Shown in pieces: positions 26,882 to 34,816 of a stretch of DNA of 47,185 nt (positions within the stretch are counted from its first letter, which is position 1; the number at the start of each line of letters is the position of its first letter). The position numbers and the translations under genes were made by a program. The notes under the pieces are model-generated. The model was not told where the DNA came from. It did not search any database and worked only from the letters and a program-made list of their open reading frames with translations. Source of the stretch: an uncultured Prevotellaceae bacterium (GTDB taxonomy: Bacteria; Bacteroidota; Bacteroidia; Bacteroidales; Bacteroidaceae); the NCBI GenBank assembly GCA_946185805.1, contig CAMHKU010000011.1:1-47185 (forward strand), read 5' to 3'.

Positions 26882-28375
26882 TTAATCCGACAGCGGCACG
26901 GCGAAATAGCCCTTCTTGCCTGTAGGATAAATACCCTGGATATAGAGCACCGGCTCCTTCGATGTGCTGGCATCCTTCACCACCTTCTGCAGGTCGTCGA
27001 TAGTCTTGATGCTTGCGTCGTTGATGCGCTGGATGATAAAGCCCTTAGGCACACCGGCATCCTTGAGCTTGCCGCCGCTGACCTTAATCACCTCCAGACC
27101 GTAGCCTATGTTCATCTGCTCCTTCTGCTGGTCGGTGATGACGCGGAACTGTCCACCTAGCACGTCGAGGTCGGCATTCTTCACCACCTTCGTGTTGCCC
27201 TGCTCATTCTTCAGCGTCAGCGTCACGCTCTTCTTGCTCTTGTTGCGCAGATAGTTGATGGTAATCTTGTCGCCGGGGCGCTTCTGGGCGATGATATTCT
27301 GAAGTTCGCCAAACGACTTAATCTTCTGACCCTCGATGTGGGTAATCACGTCGCCAACCTTCAGACCGGCATCCTCGGCGGCACCACCCTCGGTAATCTC
27401 GGCTACATAGATACCCTCCATGGTGCCCAAGTCTACCTCATTGCCTTTCTCCTTCTCGGCGTCCACATAGCGGTCTACGTCGCTGCCGGCAATACCTATC
27501 ATGGCACGCTGCACGTGGCCATACTGCTTCAGGTCGTCTACCACCTTATTCATAATAGTGGTGGGGATGGCAAAGCCGTAGCCGATGTTGCTGCCCGTCT
27601 GCGAGTAAATCATGGCGTTGATACCGATGAGCTCGCCGCGAGTATTGACCAGCGCACCGCCAGAGTTGCCCTGGTTGATGGCGGCATCGGTCTGAATCAT
27701 CGACTGCACACCCTGACCCATAGAGCGAGCCTTGGCCGACACGATGCCGGCGGTCACGGTGTTGTTAAGGCCCAAGGGGTTGCCCACAGCTAGTACCCAC
27801 TCGCCCACCTTGGCGTCGTCGCTGTTGGCTATAGCGATAGCGGGCAGCTGCTTGGCATCAATCTTGATGAGAGCCAGGTCGGTGGTGGCGTCGGCACCGA
27901 TGATACGTGCCGAATACTCATGGTTGTCGTTCAGTTTCACCATCAGCTCGTCGGCACCGTCCACCACGTGGTTGTTGGTAACGATGTAGCCGTCGGCAGA
28001 GATAATAACGCCGCTGCCGGCACCCACCTTCTTAGGCGTCTGCACCTGGCGCTGACGCTTGCCGTTGTTGCCACGGCCACGACCGAAGAACCCGCCAAAT
28101 GGGTCGCTGAAGAAATCCTCAAAGGGGTCGCTATACTCCACGGTCTGCACCTTGGAGTTCTGCGTGTTGGTGATATACACCACCGACGGCAGCGCCTTCT
28201 CGGCGGCATAAGTCAGGTCTACAGGCTGGCCGGCGGGAGCGGCATGCACAGAACTAATCATCGGTTGTTCGGGAGAGGGAGCGGCATTAGTGTTAGTGAA
28301 TGCAGCTACTGAGAATACGACGGCAACGATGGCTGACGTCGGCACGGCAATGTTGATAATCTTTTTCATATCCAT
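26882..28375 (-). CDS. htrA: Do/DegP family periplasmic serine protease (HtrA)
   Basis: The 497-residue protein has an N-terminal signal segment (MKKIINIAVPTSAIVAVVFS). The trypsin-like domain has catalytic His136 (TNNHVVDGADEL), Asp166 (DLALIKID) and Ser238 (NQGNSGGALVN). Two PDZ domains follow, the first with GVAEITEGG-like VAEITEGGAAEDAGLKVGD. A glycine/arginine loop GGFFGRGRGNNGKR precedes the catalytic His region. It degrades or refolds misfolded envelope proteins. The start at 28375 (MDMKK) or 28369 (MKK) is chosen because the promoter lies at 28426-28433; upstream Met codons lie at or near the start site. It is monocistronic, with its own terminator. Confidence 0.93.
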   Translation of the reverse strand: MDMKKIINIAVPTSAIVAVVFSVAAFTNTNAAPSPEQPMISSVHAAPAGQPVDLTYAAEKALPSVVYITNTQNSKVQTVEYSDPFEDFFSDPFGGFFGRGRGNNGKRQRQVQTPKKVGAGSGVIISADGYIVTNNHVVDGADELMVKLNDNHEYSARIIGADATTDLALIKIDAKQLPAIAIANSDDAKVGEWVLAVGNPLGLNNTVTAGIVSAKARSMGQGVQSMIQTDAAINQGNSGGALVNTRGELIGINAMIYSQTGSNIGYGFAIPTTIMNKVVDDLKQYGHVQRAMIGIAGSDVDRYVDAEKEKGNEVDLGTMEGIYVAEITEGGAAEDAGLKVGDVITHIEGQKIKSFGELQNIIAQKRPGDKITINYLRNKSKKSVTLTLKNEQGNTKVVKNADLDVLGGQFRVITDQQKEQMNIGYGLEVIKVSGGKLKDAGVPKGFIIQRINDASIKTIDDLQKVVKDASTSKEPVLYIQGIYPTGKKGYFAVPLSD

Positions 28376-28425
28376 ATTAATATTGTTTTTAATTTGTAAT
28401 TTCATGCGTTCGCTTTTTCTGACTG

Positions 28426-28433
28426 CAAAGATA
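28426..28433 (-). promoter_or_regulatory. -7 promoter element for htrA
   Basis: The reverse strand reads TATCTTTG followed by CAG, about 50 bp before the start codon. Confidence 0.65.
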
Positions 28434-28698
28434 GTGTCAAAGTTTAACATACCGACAAAATGTCATGAAGTTTTGTCGCTATTTAACACTTTGCCACCAT
28501 CTGTTAACGTGGCTTTGCGATTAACACTTAAAATCTTAAAATACAGATAAAATTAATACTTCCAATAATTTTACTTACATATACAAAACTTTAAGTCTAT
28601 TTCATCAGGCCACCGCCCACATTATAGTTCTCCTTTGCAAGCACCTTCTGATAAATGCGCCAAAATGGCGGTCAATTATATAAAAAGGAAGAGAAAGA

Positions 28699-28729
28699 TT
28701 TGTACTTTCAGCATTTTTTAGTATTTTTG
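28699..28729 (+). promoter_or_regulatory. Promoter (-33 TTTG, -7 TATTTTTG) for TamL
   Basis: TTTG at 28699-28702 and TATTTTTG at 28722-28729 are 19 bases apart, the expected Bacteroidetes spacing. The ATG follows 15 bp later. Confidence 0.7.
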
Positions 28730-28744
28730 CAGCTCAAATCATAA

Positions 28745-31018
28745 ATGGCAATGAAGAAGAACAGTCAAACCGGCTTAGACTCAACGACAAAGGCAAAGCT
28801 AAGCCGCTTGGCCACAGCAGTGATGCTATGGCTGAATTTACTGTTCTTAAACTCGTGTGCCGAGACGAAGTACGTGCCAGACGGCGCCTACCTGCTCGAC
28901 AAGGTGAAAGTGGAGGTCGACGGCGACTATCCAGATATCAGCAGTAGCACGTTGAACAGCTACGTCAGGCAGCGCAATAATGTCAGGTGGTTCTCACTGG
29001 TAAAGCTGCCACTGCTTACCTATTCACTCTCAGGCCACGACTCCACCCGCTGGGTGAACCGCATGCTGCGCTCCATCGGTGAGCGGCCGGTACTGTTCGA
29101 CTCGCTGCAGGCGGCGCAGACGATGGACGACCTGCAGCTGATGCTCTTCAACCGCGGCTATCTGGACGGCCGCGTAGAAGTGTGGACAAGAAGCAAAGGC
29201 AAGAAACTGTCGGCCATCTATCGCCTCTTTCCCGGACGCCCTTACCTGTTAGGCCAAGTCAATTATGTCATTGGCGACTCGGCCATAGCCCGCGAGCTAC
29301 AACTCGACAACCCCGGCAACAGGCAACTAGCCACGGGACAGCAATTCAGGGTCGACCTGTTAGACCAGGAGCGCAAACGGATTACTGAAAAGCTCAACAA
29401 CAGGGGGTACTATAGGTTTCATAAAGAGTTTATACGTTTCGAGGCCGATACCGTTGGCAAAGATCATCAGGTGGACGTCACCCTGCTGCTAAGCAAAAGC
29501 CAGAAGGCCGACGGCACCGATACGCTGCATACCCGCTATAAGGTGAGGCGCGTCAACTTCCTGAGCGGCTCTTCTACCGACTCCACTATTCACTTACGCA
29601 CGAACGTACTCAACGAAAGCAACTACATCAAGGAGGGAGGCTACTATTCCAGCAGCGACCTTCAGAACACCTACAACCACTTTGCCCGGTTAGGAGCGGT
29701 GAAATATACCAATATACAATTCACAGAAGTGCCCGACTCCGCCTTGCTCGACTGCACCATCCAGCTGCAGACCAACAAGCCGTCAACGCTGAGTTTCCAG
29801 CCTGAGGGCACCAATACCGCCGGCGACCTGGGAGCGGCAGCCACGCTGAGCTACCAGAACCGTAACCTCTTTCGAGGCGCCGAGAACCTGGCCATCGAGC
29901 TGCGAGGAGCCTATGAGGCCATCAAGGGTCTGGAGGGCTACAGTAACCAAAACTTCATGGAATACAGCATAGAGACAAAGCTGCAGTTTCCACGCTTCAT
30001 AGCCCCCTTTATAGGCTATGAGACCCGCCGCAGCATGAACGCCACCAGCGAGGTGTCACTGCTCTACGACTTGCAAAACCGCCCGGAGTTTCACCGCCGC
30101 CTGCTGTCGGCCTCGTGGCGATACCGCTGGACGCCCGAGAACCGCCAATTCCAGTACCAAATTGACCTGCTCGACCTGAACTATGTGTTTATGCCCTGGA
30201 TTAGCGACACCTTCCAGCGGCTCTATCTCGACGACGCCTCCTCGCGCAACGCCATCCTCAGCTACAACTATAAGGATTTGTTTATCACTAAGACGGGATT
30301 CGGTTTTTCCTATAACAACGGCACCACTGCCCTGAAGACCAGCATCGAGACGTCGGGCAACGTGCTCGATTTGGCAACAAGTATCTTTGGCGCCAAGCAG
30401 AACGAGCAAGGACAGAACCTCATCTTCAATATTGCATACGCCCAATATGTGAAGGGCGACATCGACCTGACCCACAAGCTGCAGTTTGACTATAGCAACC
30501 AACTGGTGCTACACGTAGGGCTGGGCATTGCCTATCCCTACGACAACTCCACGCTGCTGCCCTTTGAGAAGCGCTACTTCTCGGGCGGTGCCAACAGCGT
30601 CAGAGGTTGGTCGGTAAGAGAATTAGGACCGGGAAAGTTTAAGGGGCACGACGGCCGTATCGACTTCATCAACCAAACGGGCGACATGAAGCTTGACCTC
30701 AACGTGGAATACCGCACCCACCTCTTCTGGAAACTCGACGGTGCACTCTTCGTCGATGCCGGCAACATCTGGACGCTGCGCGCCTATGACGACCAGCCTG
30801 GTGGACAGTTTACGCTGAAGGACTTTCCCAGCCAACTGGCGGCAAGCTACGGTCTGGGGTTCCGCTTTAATTTCGACTACTTCATCGTACGCTTCGACTT
30901 AGGTATGAAAGCCGTCAACCCTGCCTACGAGGATGATAACGACGAACACTTCCCCATCGTACATCCCCGCCTCAGTCGCGACTTTGCCTTTCACTTTGCG
31001 GTAGGCCTGCCATTTTAA
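28745..31018 (+). CDS. tamL: TamL: TamA-type outer-membrane protein with a lipoprotein N-terminus
   Basis: The 757-residue protein has a long signal ending in a lipobox (LFLNSC, Cys38) and the Bacteroidetes TamL start AETKYVPDGAYLLDKVKV. POTRA-like domains follow, and then an Omp85 beta barrel that contains the loop-6 motif RYFSGGANSVRGW. It ends in aromatic FAFHFAVGLPF, a typical barrel C-terminus. TamA works with TamB in outer-membrane assembly or phospholipid transport. TamB is usually adjacent but is not seen here. The start may be 28745 or 28751. Its last 47 bp overlap the end of a convergent lipoprotein gene. Confidence 0.9.
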   Translation: MAMKKNSQTGLDSTTKAKLSRLATAVMLWLNLLFLNSCAETKYVPDGAYLLDKVKVEVDGDYPDISSSTLNSYVRQRNNVRWFSLVKLPLLTYSLSGHDSTRWVNRMLRSIGERPVLFDSLQAAQTMDDLQLMLFNRGYLDGRVEVWTRSKGKKLSAIYRLFPGRPYLLGQVNYVIGDSAIARELQLDNPGNRQLATGQQFRVDLLDQERKRITEKLNNRGYYRFHKEFIRFEADTVGKDHQVDVTLLLSKSQKADGTDTLHTRYKVRRVNFLSGSSTDSTIHLRTNVLNESNYIKEGGYYSSSDLQNTYNHFARLGAVKYTNIQFTEVPDSALLDCTIQLQTNKPSTLSFQPEGTNTAGDLGAAATLSYQNRNLFRGAENLAIELRGAYEAIKGLEGYSNQNFMEYSIETKLQFPRFIAPFIGYETRRSMNATSEVSLLYDLQNRPEFHRRLLSASWRYRWTPENRQFQYQIDLLDLNYVFMPWISDTFQRLYLDDASSRNAILSYNYKDLFITKTGFGFSYNNGTTALKTSIETSGNVLDLATSIFGAKQNEQGQNLIFNIAYAQYVKGDIDLTHKLQFDYSNQLVLHVGLGIAYPYDNSTLLPFEKRYFSGGANSVRGWSVRELGPGKFKGHDGRIDFINQTGDMKLDLNVEYRTHLFWKLDGALFVDAGNIWTLRAYDDQPGGQFTLKDFPSQLAASYGLGFRFNFDYFIVRFDLGMKAVNPAYEDDNDEHFPIVHPRLSRDFAFHFAVGLPF

Positions 31019-31421
31019 TCAGATAACGGTCGTCGCGGCGTACCAACATCAGCCGGTAGCGCGCCTCGTCTACCACGTGGGGCCGCACACCTATAGTGTC
31101 TTTTATCAACGCATCGGCCACATCAACCGTTACCACCACCGTAGAGTCGTCTTGACGCATCAGGTCACTGATGCTCACCACGGCTGCCTCCGCACCATTA
31201 ATCATATCGAGATCTTGCTGAGTAACGTTGCTCGCGGCAAACTGGAGCCACTGTACAGACTCGGGCACCGTCAGCTCTGACGCCCGCTGATAGTCGTAAT
31301 TGAAATAGGCCTCGGCAAAGTCCTGTGCACTATGGCGAATCTGCTCGTCGGTGGGTGACGACTCGCCGCCGCAGGCAGCCATTACAGCAGCCAACAAGAT
31401 ATATAATATATTATTCCTCAT
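30972..31421 (-). CDS. Small lipoprotein, function unknown
   Basis: The 149-residue protein has a lipoprotein signal (MRNNILYILLAAVMAACGG, Cys17) and a short helical start (QIRHSAQDFAEAYFNYDYQRA). A beta-rich part like the NTF2/DUF4878 fold follows (VVVTVDVADAL, YRLMLVRRDDRYLIKMAG); that fold is a guess from the pattern. It has its own -7 element at 31446-31453. The last 47 bp overlap the end of tamL tail to tail, so the two messages are complementary at their 3' ends. I chose Met 31421 because the upstream Met would lie between promoter and signal peptide. Confidence 0.72.
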   Translation of the reverse strand: MRNNILYILLAAVMAACGGESSPTDEQIRHSAQDFAEAYFNYDYQRASELTVPESVQWLQFAASNVTQQDLDMINGAEAAVVSISDLMRQDDSTVVVTVDVADALIKDTIGVRPHVVDEARYRLMLVRRDDRYLIKMAGLPQSERQSRD

Positions 31422-31445
31422 GCCTGTAAAAGTCTTAATAAAGTA

Positions 31446-31453
31446 CAAAGGTA
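31446..31453 (-). promoter_or_regulatory. -7 promoter element for the small lipoprotein
   Basis: The reverse strand reads TACCTTTG, 24 bp before the ATG at 31421. Confidence 0.6.
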
Positions 31454-31497
31454 GGAAATAATTATGAATTGGCAGCTAGGAATTATTAATTATTTTG

Positions 31498-31505
31498 TAC
31501 TTTTG
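31498..31505 (+). promoter_or_regulatory. -7 promoter element for the MBL-fold hydrolase
   Basis: TACTTTTG matches TAnnTTTG and lies 18 bp before the ATG at 31524. This excludes the longer upstream open frame as start. Confidence 0.65.
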
Positions 31506-31523
31506 CAAAAAATAACAACCACG

Positions 31524-32348
31524 ATGCTTAGATTTATCTCTTTCGGTAGCGGCAGCAGCGGCAATTGCTACTATCTCTATACTGAGACAGAAGGCCTTAT
31601 GATAGACATCGGCGTAGGCGTGAGGATGCTCAAAAAGCAGTTCCGCGACTATGGACTTAGTCTCAGTTCTATACATTATGTGCTAATCACCCACGACCAT
31701 GCCGACCACATCAAGTCGGTAGGTAGCTTAAGCTATGAGTGCCAACTGCCCATCTATGCTACGGCCAACGTCCATAACGGCATTGACCGCAACTACTGTA
31801 TCACCCGCAAACTACCCCTGACCATGCGCCGCATGGTGGTGCCGGGGGTACCGATGCAGCTGGGGGCTTTCAAGGTGACGCCCTTCAGTGTGCCCCACGA
31901 TGCTACCGAGAACGTGGGTTACCAGATAGAGGCCGAGGGCGTGACGTTCTGTATCATCACCGATGCCGGCTGCATTACCGACGAGATGAAACCTTACATC
32001 ACTCGCGCCGACTACTTAGTGATTGAGGCCAACCACGACGAGGAGATGCTCCGTAACGGCCCTTATCCGCAATATCTCAAAGAGCGCATACTCAGTTCGA
32101 ACGGCCATCTCTCCAACAAAGACTGCGGCGTTGCCATTGCCGAGAATATGAAGGAGGGTCTGAAGCACGTCTGGCTATGCCATCTCAGCGAAGAGAATAA
32201 CCATCCCGAACTGGCACGCAAGACGGTGGAGACTGTCCTACGCAACTATGGCATCATTGCCGGCAAGGATTTGCAGCTTGAGGTGCTCAAGCGCAAGACG
32301 CCGACGGGGGTCTTTGAAATTCCATCTCTCAACAACGAAAGTGAGTGA
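31524..32348 (+). CDS. MBL-fold metallohydrolase (YycJ/WalJ type)
   Basis: The 274-residue protein begins LRFISFGSGSSGNCYYL, the usual start of the YycJ/WalJ group. It carries the beta-lactamase-fold metal motif THDHADH (about residues 72-78), later VPHDATENVGY, and ITDAG with a metal-bridging Asp. A conserved HLSEENNHPE lies near the C-terminus. In Gram-positives this group is linked to cell-wall regulation and DNA repair; its role in Bacteroidetes is unknown. It is the only gene between its promoter and the ilvB promoter. Confidence 0.85.
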   Translation: MLRFISFGSGSSGNCYYLYTETEGLMIDIGVGVRMLKKQFRDYGLSLSSIHYVLITHDHADHIKSVGSLSYECQLPIYATANVHNGIDRNYCITRKLPLTMRRMVVPGVPMQLGAFKVTPFSVPHDATENVGYQIEAEGVTFCIITDAGCITDEMKPYITRADYLVIEANHDEEMLRNGPYPQYLKERILSSNGHLSNKDCGVAIAENMKEGLKHVWLCHLSEENNHPELARKTVETVLRNYGIIAGKDLQLEVLKRKTPTGVFEIPSLNNESE

Positions 32349-32351
32349 ATC

Positions 32352-32374
32352 GAAGCACGTATAGAAGCACGTAT
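32352..32374. repeat. Direct repeat after the MBL-fold gene
   Basis: GAAGCACGTAT occurs twice, separated by one base, starting 4 bp past the stop codon. Confidence 0.7.
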
Positions 32375-32407
32375 CAGGCCAAAATCAAAGAAAAAAACGC
32401 CAAATCG

Positions 32408-32438
32408 TTGGTTATTTATGGAAAAAGGCGTAATTTTG
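32408..32438 (+). promoter_or_regulatory. Promoter of ilvBN (-33 TTG, -7 TAATTTTG)
   Basis: TTG at 32408-32410 and TAATTTTG at 32431-32438 are 20 bases apart. The ilvB ATG follows 34 bp later. No leader peptide or terminator lies between, unlike the leu operon. Confidence 0.65.
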
Positions 32439-32472
32439 CACATTCAAAAACGAAGTAGATACAATTAATTAT

Positions 32473-34182
32473 ATGTTGAAAGATAGAATTACCGGTGCAA
32501 AGGCGCTGATGCGTGCGCTACAGGCCGAAGGGGTGAAGACCATCTTCGGATACCCCGGCGGCAGCATCATGCCCGTCTACGATGCGTTGTTCGACTATAC
32601 CCGTGGTGAAAAGAAATGCTTCGACCACATCCTTGTGCGCCACGAGCAGGGTGCCACTCATGCCGCTGAAGGCTACGCCCGTGTCAGTGGTGAGGTGGGC
32701 GTGGCACTGGTGACCAGCGGCCCCGGCGTGACAAACACCCTGACGGGTATTGCCGACGCCATGCTCGACTCCACACCCATAGTGGTCATTGCCGGTCAGG
32801 TGCCTATCACGGCACTGGGTACGGACGCCTTTCAAGAGGTAGACCTCGTTGGCGTGTCGCAGCCTATTTCGAAATGGGCCTATCAGATACGCCGTGCCGA
32901 AGATGTGGCGTGGGCTGTCAGCCGCGCCTTTTATATAGCACGCACCGGACGACCAGGACCTGTAGTTCTTGACTTTGCTAAGAACGCGCAGACGGAGGAG
33001 TTTGACTGGGAGCCCAAGAAGGTGGACTTCGTGCGCTCATATGTGCCTTACCCCAAACTCGACGACGAAGCTCTGCGCCAGGCCGCAGAGTTGATTAACA
33101 ACGCCAAGCGCCCCTTGGCGCTCGTAGGACAGGGCGTGGAGTTGGGCAATGCGCAGGAAGAACTGAAGGCTTTCCTCGAGAAGGCCGACATTCCCGCCGG
33201 CCGCACCATGCTGGGACTGAGTGCCCTCCCCTCTGACCACCCGCTGAACGTAGGTATGCTGGGCATGCACGGCAACTACGCCGTCAACCTGAAAGAGCAG
33301 GAGTGCGACGTGCTCATAGCCATCGGCATGAGGTTCAGCGACCGCGTGACGGGCAACACCAAGACTTATGCCAAGCAGGCAAAGATTATCCATCTGGACA
33401 TCGACCGCTCGGAGATAGACAAGAACGTGAAGACCGACGTTGCCGTGGTGGCCGACTGCAAAGAGTCGCTGCCAGCGCTGACGGCTCTTATCCATGAGAA
33501 CTACCACGGCCAGTGGCGCGACTCGTTTAAGCCCTTAGACGAGAAGGAGCGCCTAAAGGTGATAGAGCCGGCCATCCATCCCAAGGAGGGGCCGCTACTG
33601 ATGGGCGAGGTGGTGAACGCTGTAGCCCAGCAAGCCAATGACGACGCTATACTGGTGACGGATGTAGGGCAGAATCAGTTGTTTGCCACCCGTTACTTCA
33701 AGTATCACCATAAGCGCAGTATCTGCACCAGTGGTGGATTGGGAACGATGGGCTACGGCATGCCCGCAGCCATTGGCGCCACCTTCGCCGCCCCTCATCG
33801 GCAAGTGTGCTGCTTCATGGGCGACGGCGGATTTCAGATGTGCATCGAGGAGCTGGGCACCATCATGGAGCAGCAGACTCCAGTGAAGATGATTCTGCTT
33901 AACAACAACTACCTGGGCAACGTCCGCCAGTGGCAGGACATGTTCTGGATGCGCCGCAAGTCGTTTACCAAGATGCAAAACCCCTGCTACGAGCTGATAG
34001 CTCAAGGTTATGGCATTCCGTATCAGGCAGTTACCACCCGCGAGGATCTGGAAGCAGCCGTCAGCAGGATGCTTGCCACCGATGGGCCGTTTATTCTGGA
34101 GTGTGCCATCAAGGAGGACGACGACGTGCTGCCGATGACGCCGCCGGGTATGAATGTCAACGATATGATGCTGGAGATATAA
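32473..34182 (+). CDS. ilvB: Acetolactate synthase large subunit
   Basis: The 569-residue thiamine-diphosphate enzyme has GYPGGSIMPVYDALF, the catalytic Glu in RHEQGATHAAEGYAR, a central FAD-type domain, and the ThDP motif GDGGFQM with NNNYLGNVRQW. It ends ITPPGM-like in LPMTPPGMNVNDMM. It makes acetolactate (valine, leucine) and acetohydroxybutyrate (isoleucine). It supplies the 2-oxoisovalerate branch that the leu operon uses. The small subunit gene begins 3 bp downstream. Confidence 0.95.
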   Translation: MLKDRITGAKALMRALQAEGVKTIFGYPGGSIMPVYDALFDYTRGEKKCFDHILVRHEQGATHAAEGYARVSGEVGVALVTSGPGVTNTLTGIADAMLDSTPIVVIAGQVPITALGTDAFQEVDLVGVSQPISKWAYQIRRAEDVAWAVSRAFYIARTGRPGPVVLDFAKNAQTEEFDWEPKKVDFVRSYVPYPKLDDEALRQAAELINNAKRPLALVGQGVELGNAQEELKAFLEKADIPAGRTMLGLSALPSDHPLNVGMLGMHGNYAVNLKEQECDVLIAIGMRFSDRVTGNTKTYAKQAKIIHLDIDRSEIDKNVKTDVAVVADCKESLPALTALIHENYHGQWRDSFKPLDEKERLKVIEPAIHPKEGPLLMGEVVNAVAQQANDDAILVTDVGQNQLFATRYFKYHHKRSICTSGGLGTMGYGMPAAIGATFAAPHRQVCCFMGDGGFQMCIEELGTIMEQQTPVKMILLNNNYLGNVRQWQDMFWMRRKSFTKMQNPCYELIAQGYGIPYQAVTTREDLEAAVSRMLATDGPFILECAIKEDDDVLPMTPPGMNVNDMMLEI

Positions 34183-34185
34183 GCT

Positions 34186-34725
34186 ATGGAAGATAACAAG
34201 CTATACACCTTATTAGTTTATTCTGAGAATGTTGCCGGTATTCTGAACCAGATAACGGCTGTGTTTACCCGCCGCCAGGTGAACATTGAGAGCCTGAACG
34301 TGAGCGCGTCAAGCATTCCAGGCGTGCATAAGTACACCATCACCGCCTGGAGCGACGAAGACCAGATTCTGAAGATTACGCGGCAGATAGAGAAGAAGAT
34401 TGACGTGGTGAAGGCCAATTACTTCACTGACGACCAGTTGTTTATCCGCGAGACGGGGCTCTACAAGCTATCGACGAAGAAGGTGCTTGAGAACCCGGAA
34501 ATATCGCGCACCGTGCGCCGCCACGATGCAAGCATCACCGAGGTAAACCCCACCTACACCATCGTGATGAAGAGCGGCAAGACGGATGAGATTATCTCCC
34601 TGTTCCGCGCCTTAGACGAGTTCGACTGCGTGTTCCAATACACGCGCTCCGGCCGCATCGCCGTCACCCGCGGCAAGCAGGAGCAAGTGAGCGAATTCTT
34701 AGAGCAGAGAGAAATGAATCATTAG
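34186..34725 (+). CDS. ilvN: Acetolactate synthase small (regulatory) subunit
   Basis: The 179-residue protein has an N-terminal ACT domain (LYTLLVYSENVAGILNQITA, then RRQVNIESLNVS) and a C-terminal ALS_ss_C domain. It activates the large subunit and gives feedback control by branched-chain amino acids in this family. It follows ilvB with 3 bp between stop and start. A long inverted repeat after the stop may terminate the unit. No ilvC or ilvD is present in the window. Confidence 0.93.
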   Translation: MEDNKLYTLLVYSENVAGILNQITAVFTRRQVNIESLNVSASSIPGVHKYTITAWSDEDQILKITRQIEKKIDVVKANYFTDDQLFIRETGLYKLSTKKVLENPEISRTVRRHDASITEVNPTYTIVMKSGKTDEIISLFRALDEFDCVFQYTRSGRIAVTRGKQEQVSEFLEQREMNH

Positions 34726-34739
34726 TAGTATATAGAAAT

Positions 34740-34785
34740 GAGAGGTGAGAGATATGCCAGACGCTTTGGTATTCTCTCACCTCTC
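34740..34785. terminator. Inverted repeat between ilvN and the PurF-like gene
   Basis: GAGAGGTGAGAGA (34740-34752) pairs perfectly with TCTCTCACCTCTC (34773-34785), loop 20 nt. It lies between two convergent genes and is followed by CACCTTTTACC-type repeats, so it may serve both strands. The T-run is weak. Confidence 0.55.
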
Positions 34786-34816
34786 ACCTTTTACCTCTTA
34801 CCTATCACCTTTGAAA

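Larger units (their letters stand above)
28376..28744. other. Divergent intergenic region between htrA and tamL
   Basis: The 369 bp hold the htrA promoter on the minus strand and the TamL promoter on the plus strand. The AT-rich middle (28450-28690) shows no open reading frame, hairpin or RNA gene that I can support. Confidence 0.6.

Noticed and set aside
32349..32472. Leader-peptide attenuator before ilvB, by analogy with leuA
   Set aside because: No Leu/Ile/Val-rich short frame and no terminator hairpin are present between the promoter and the start.
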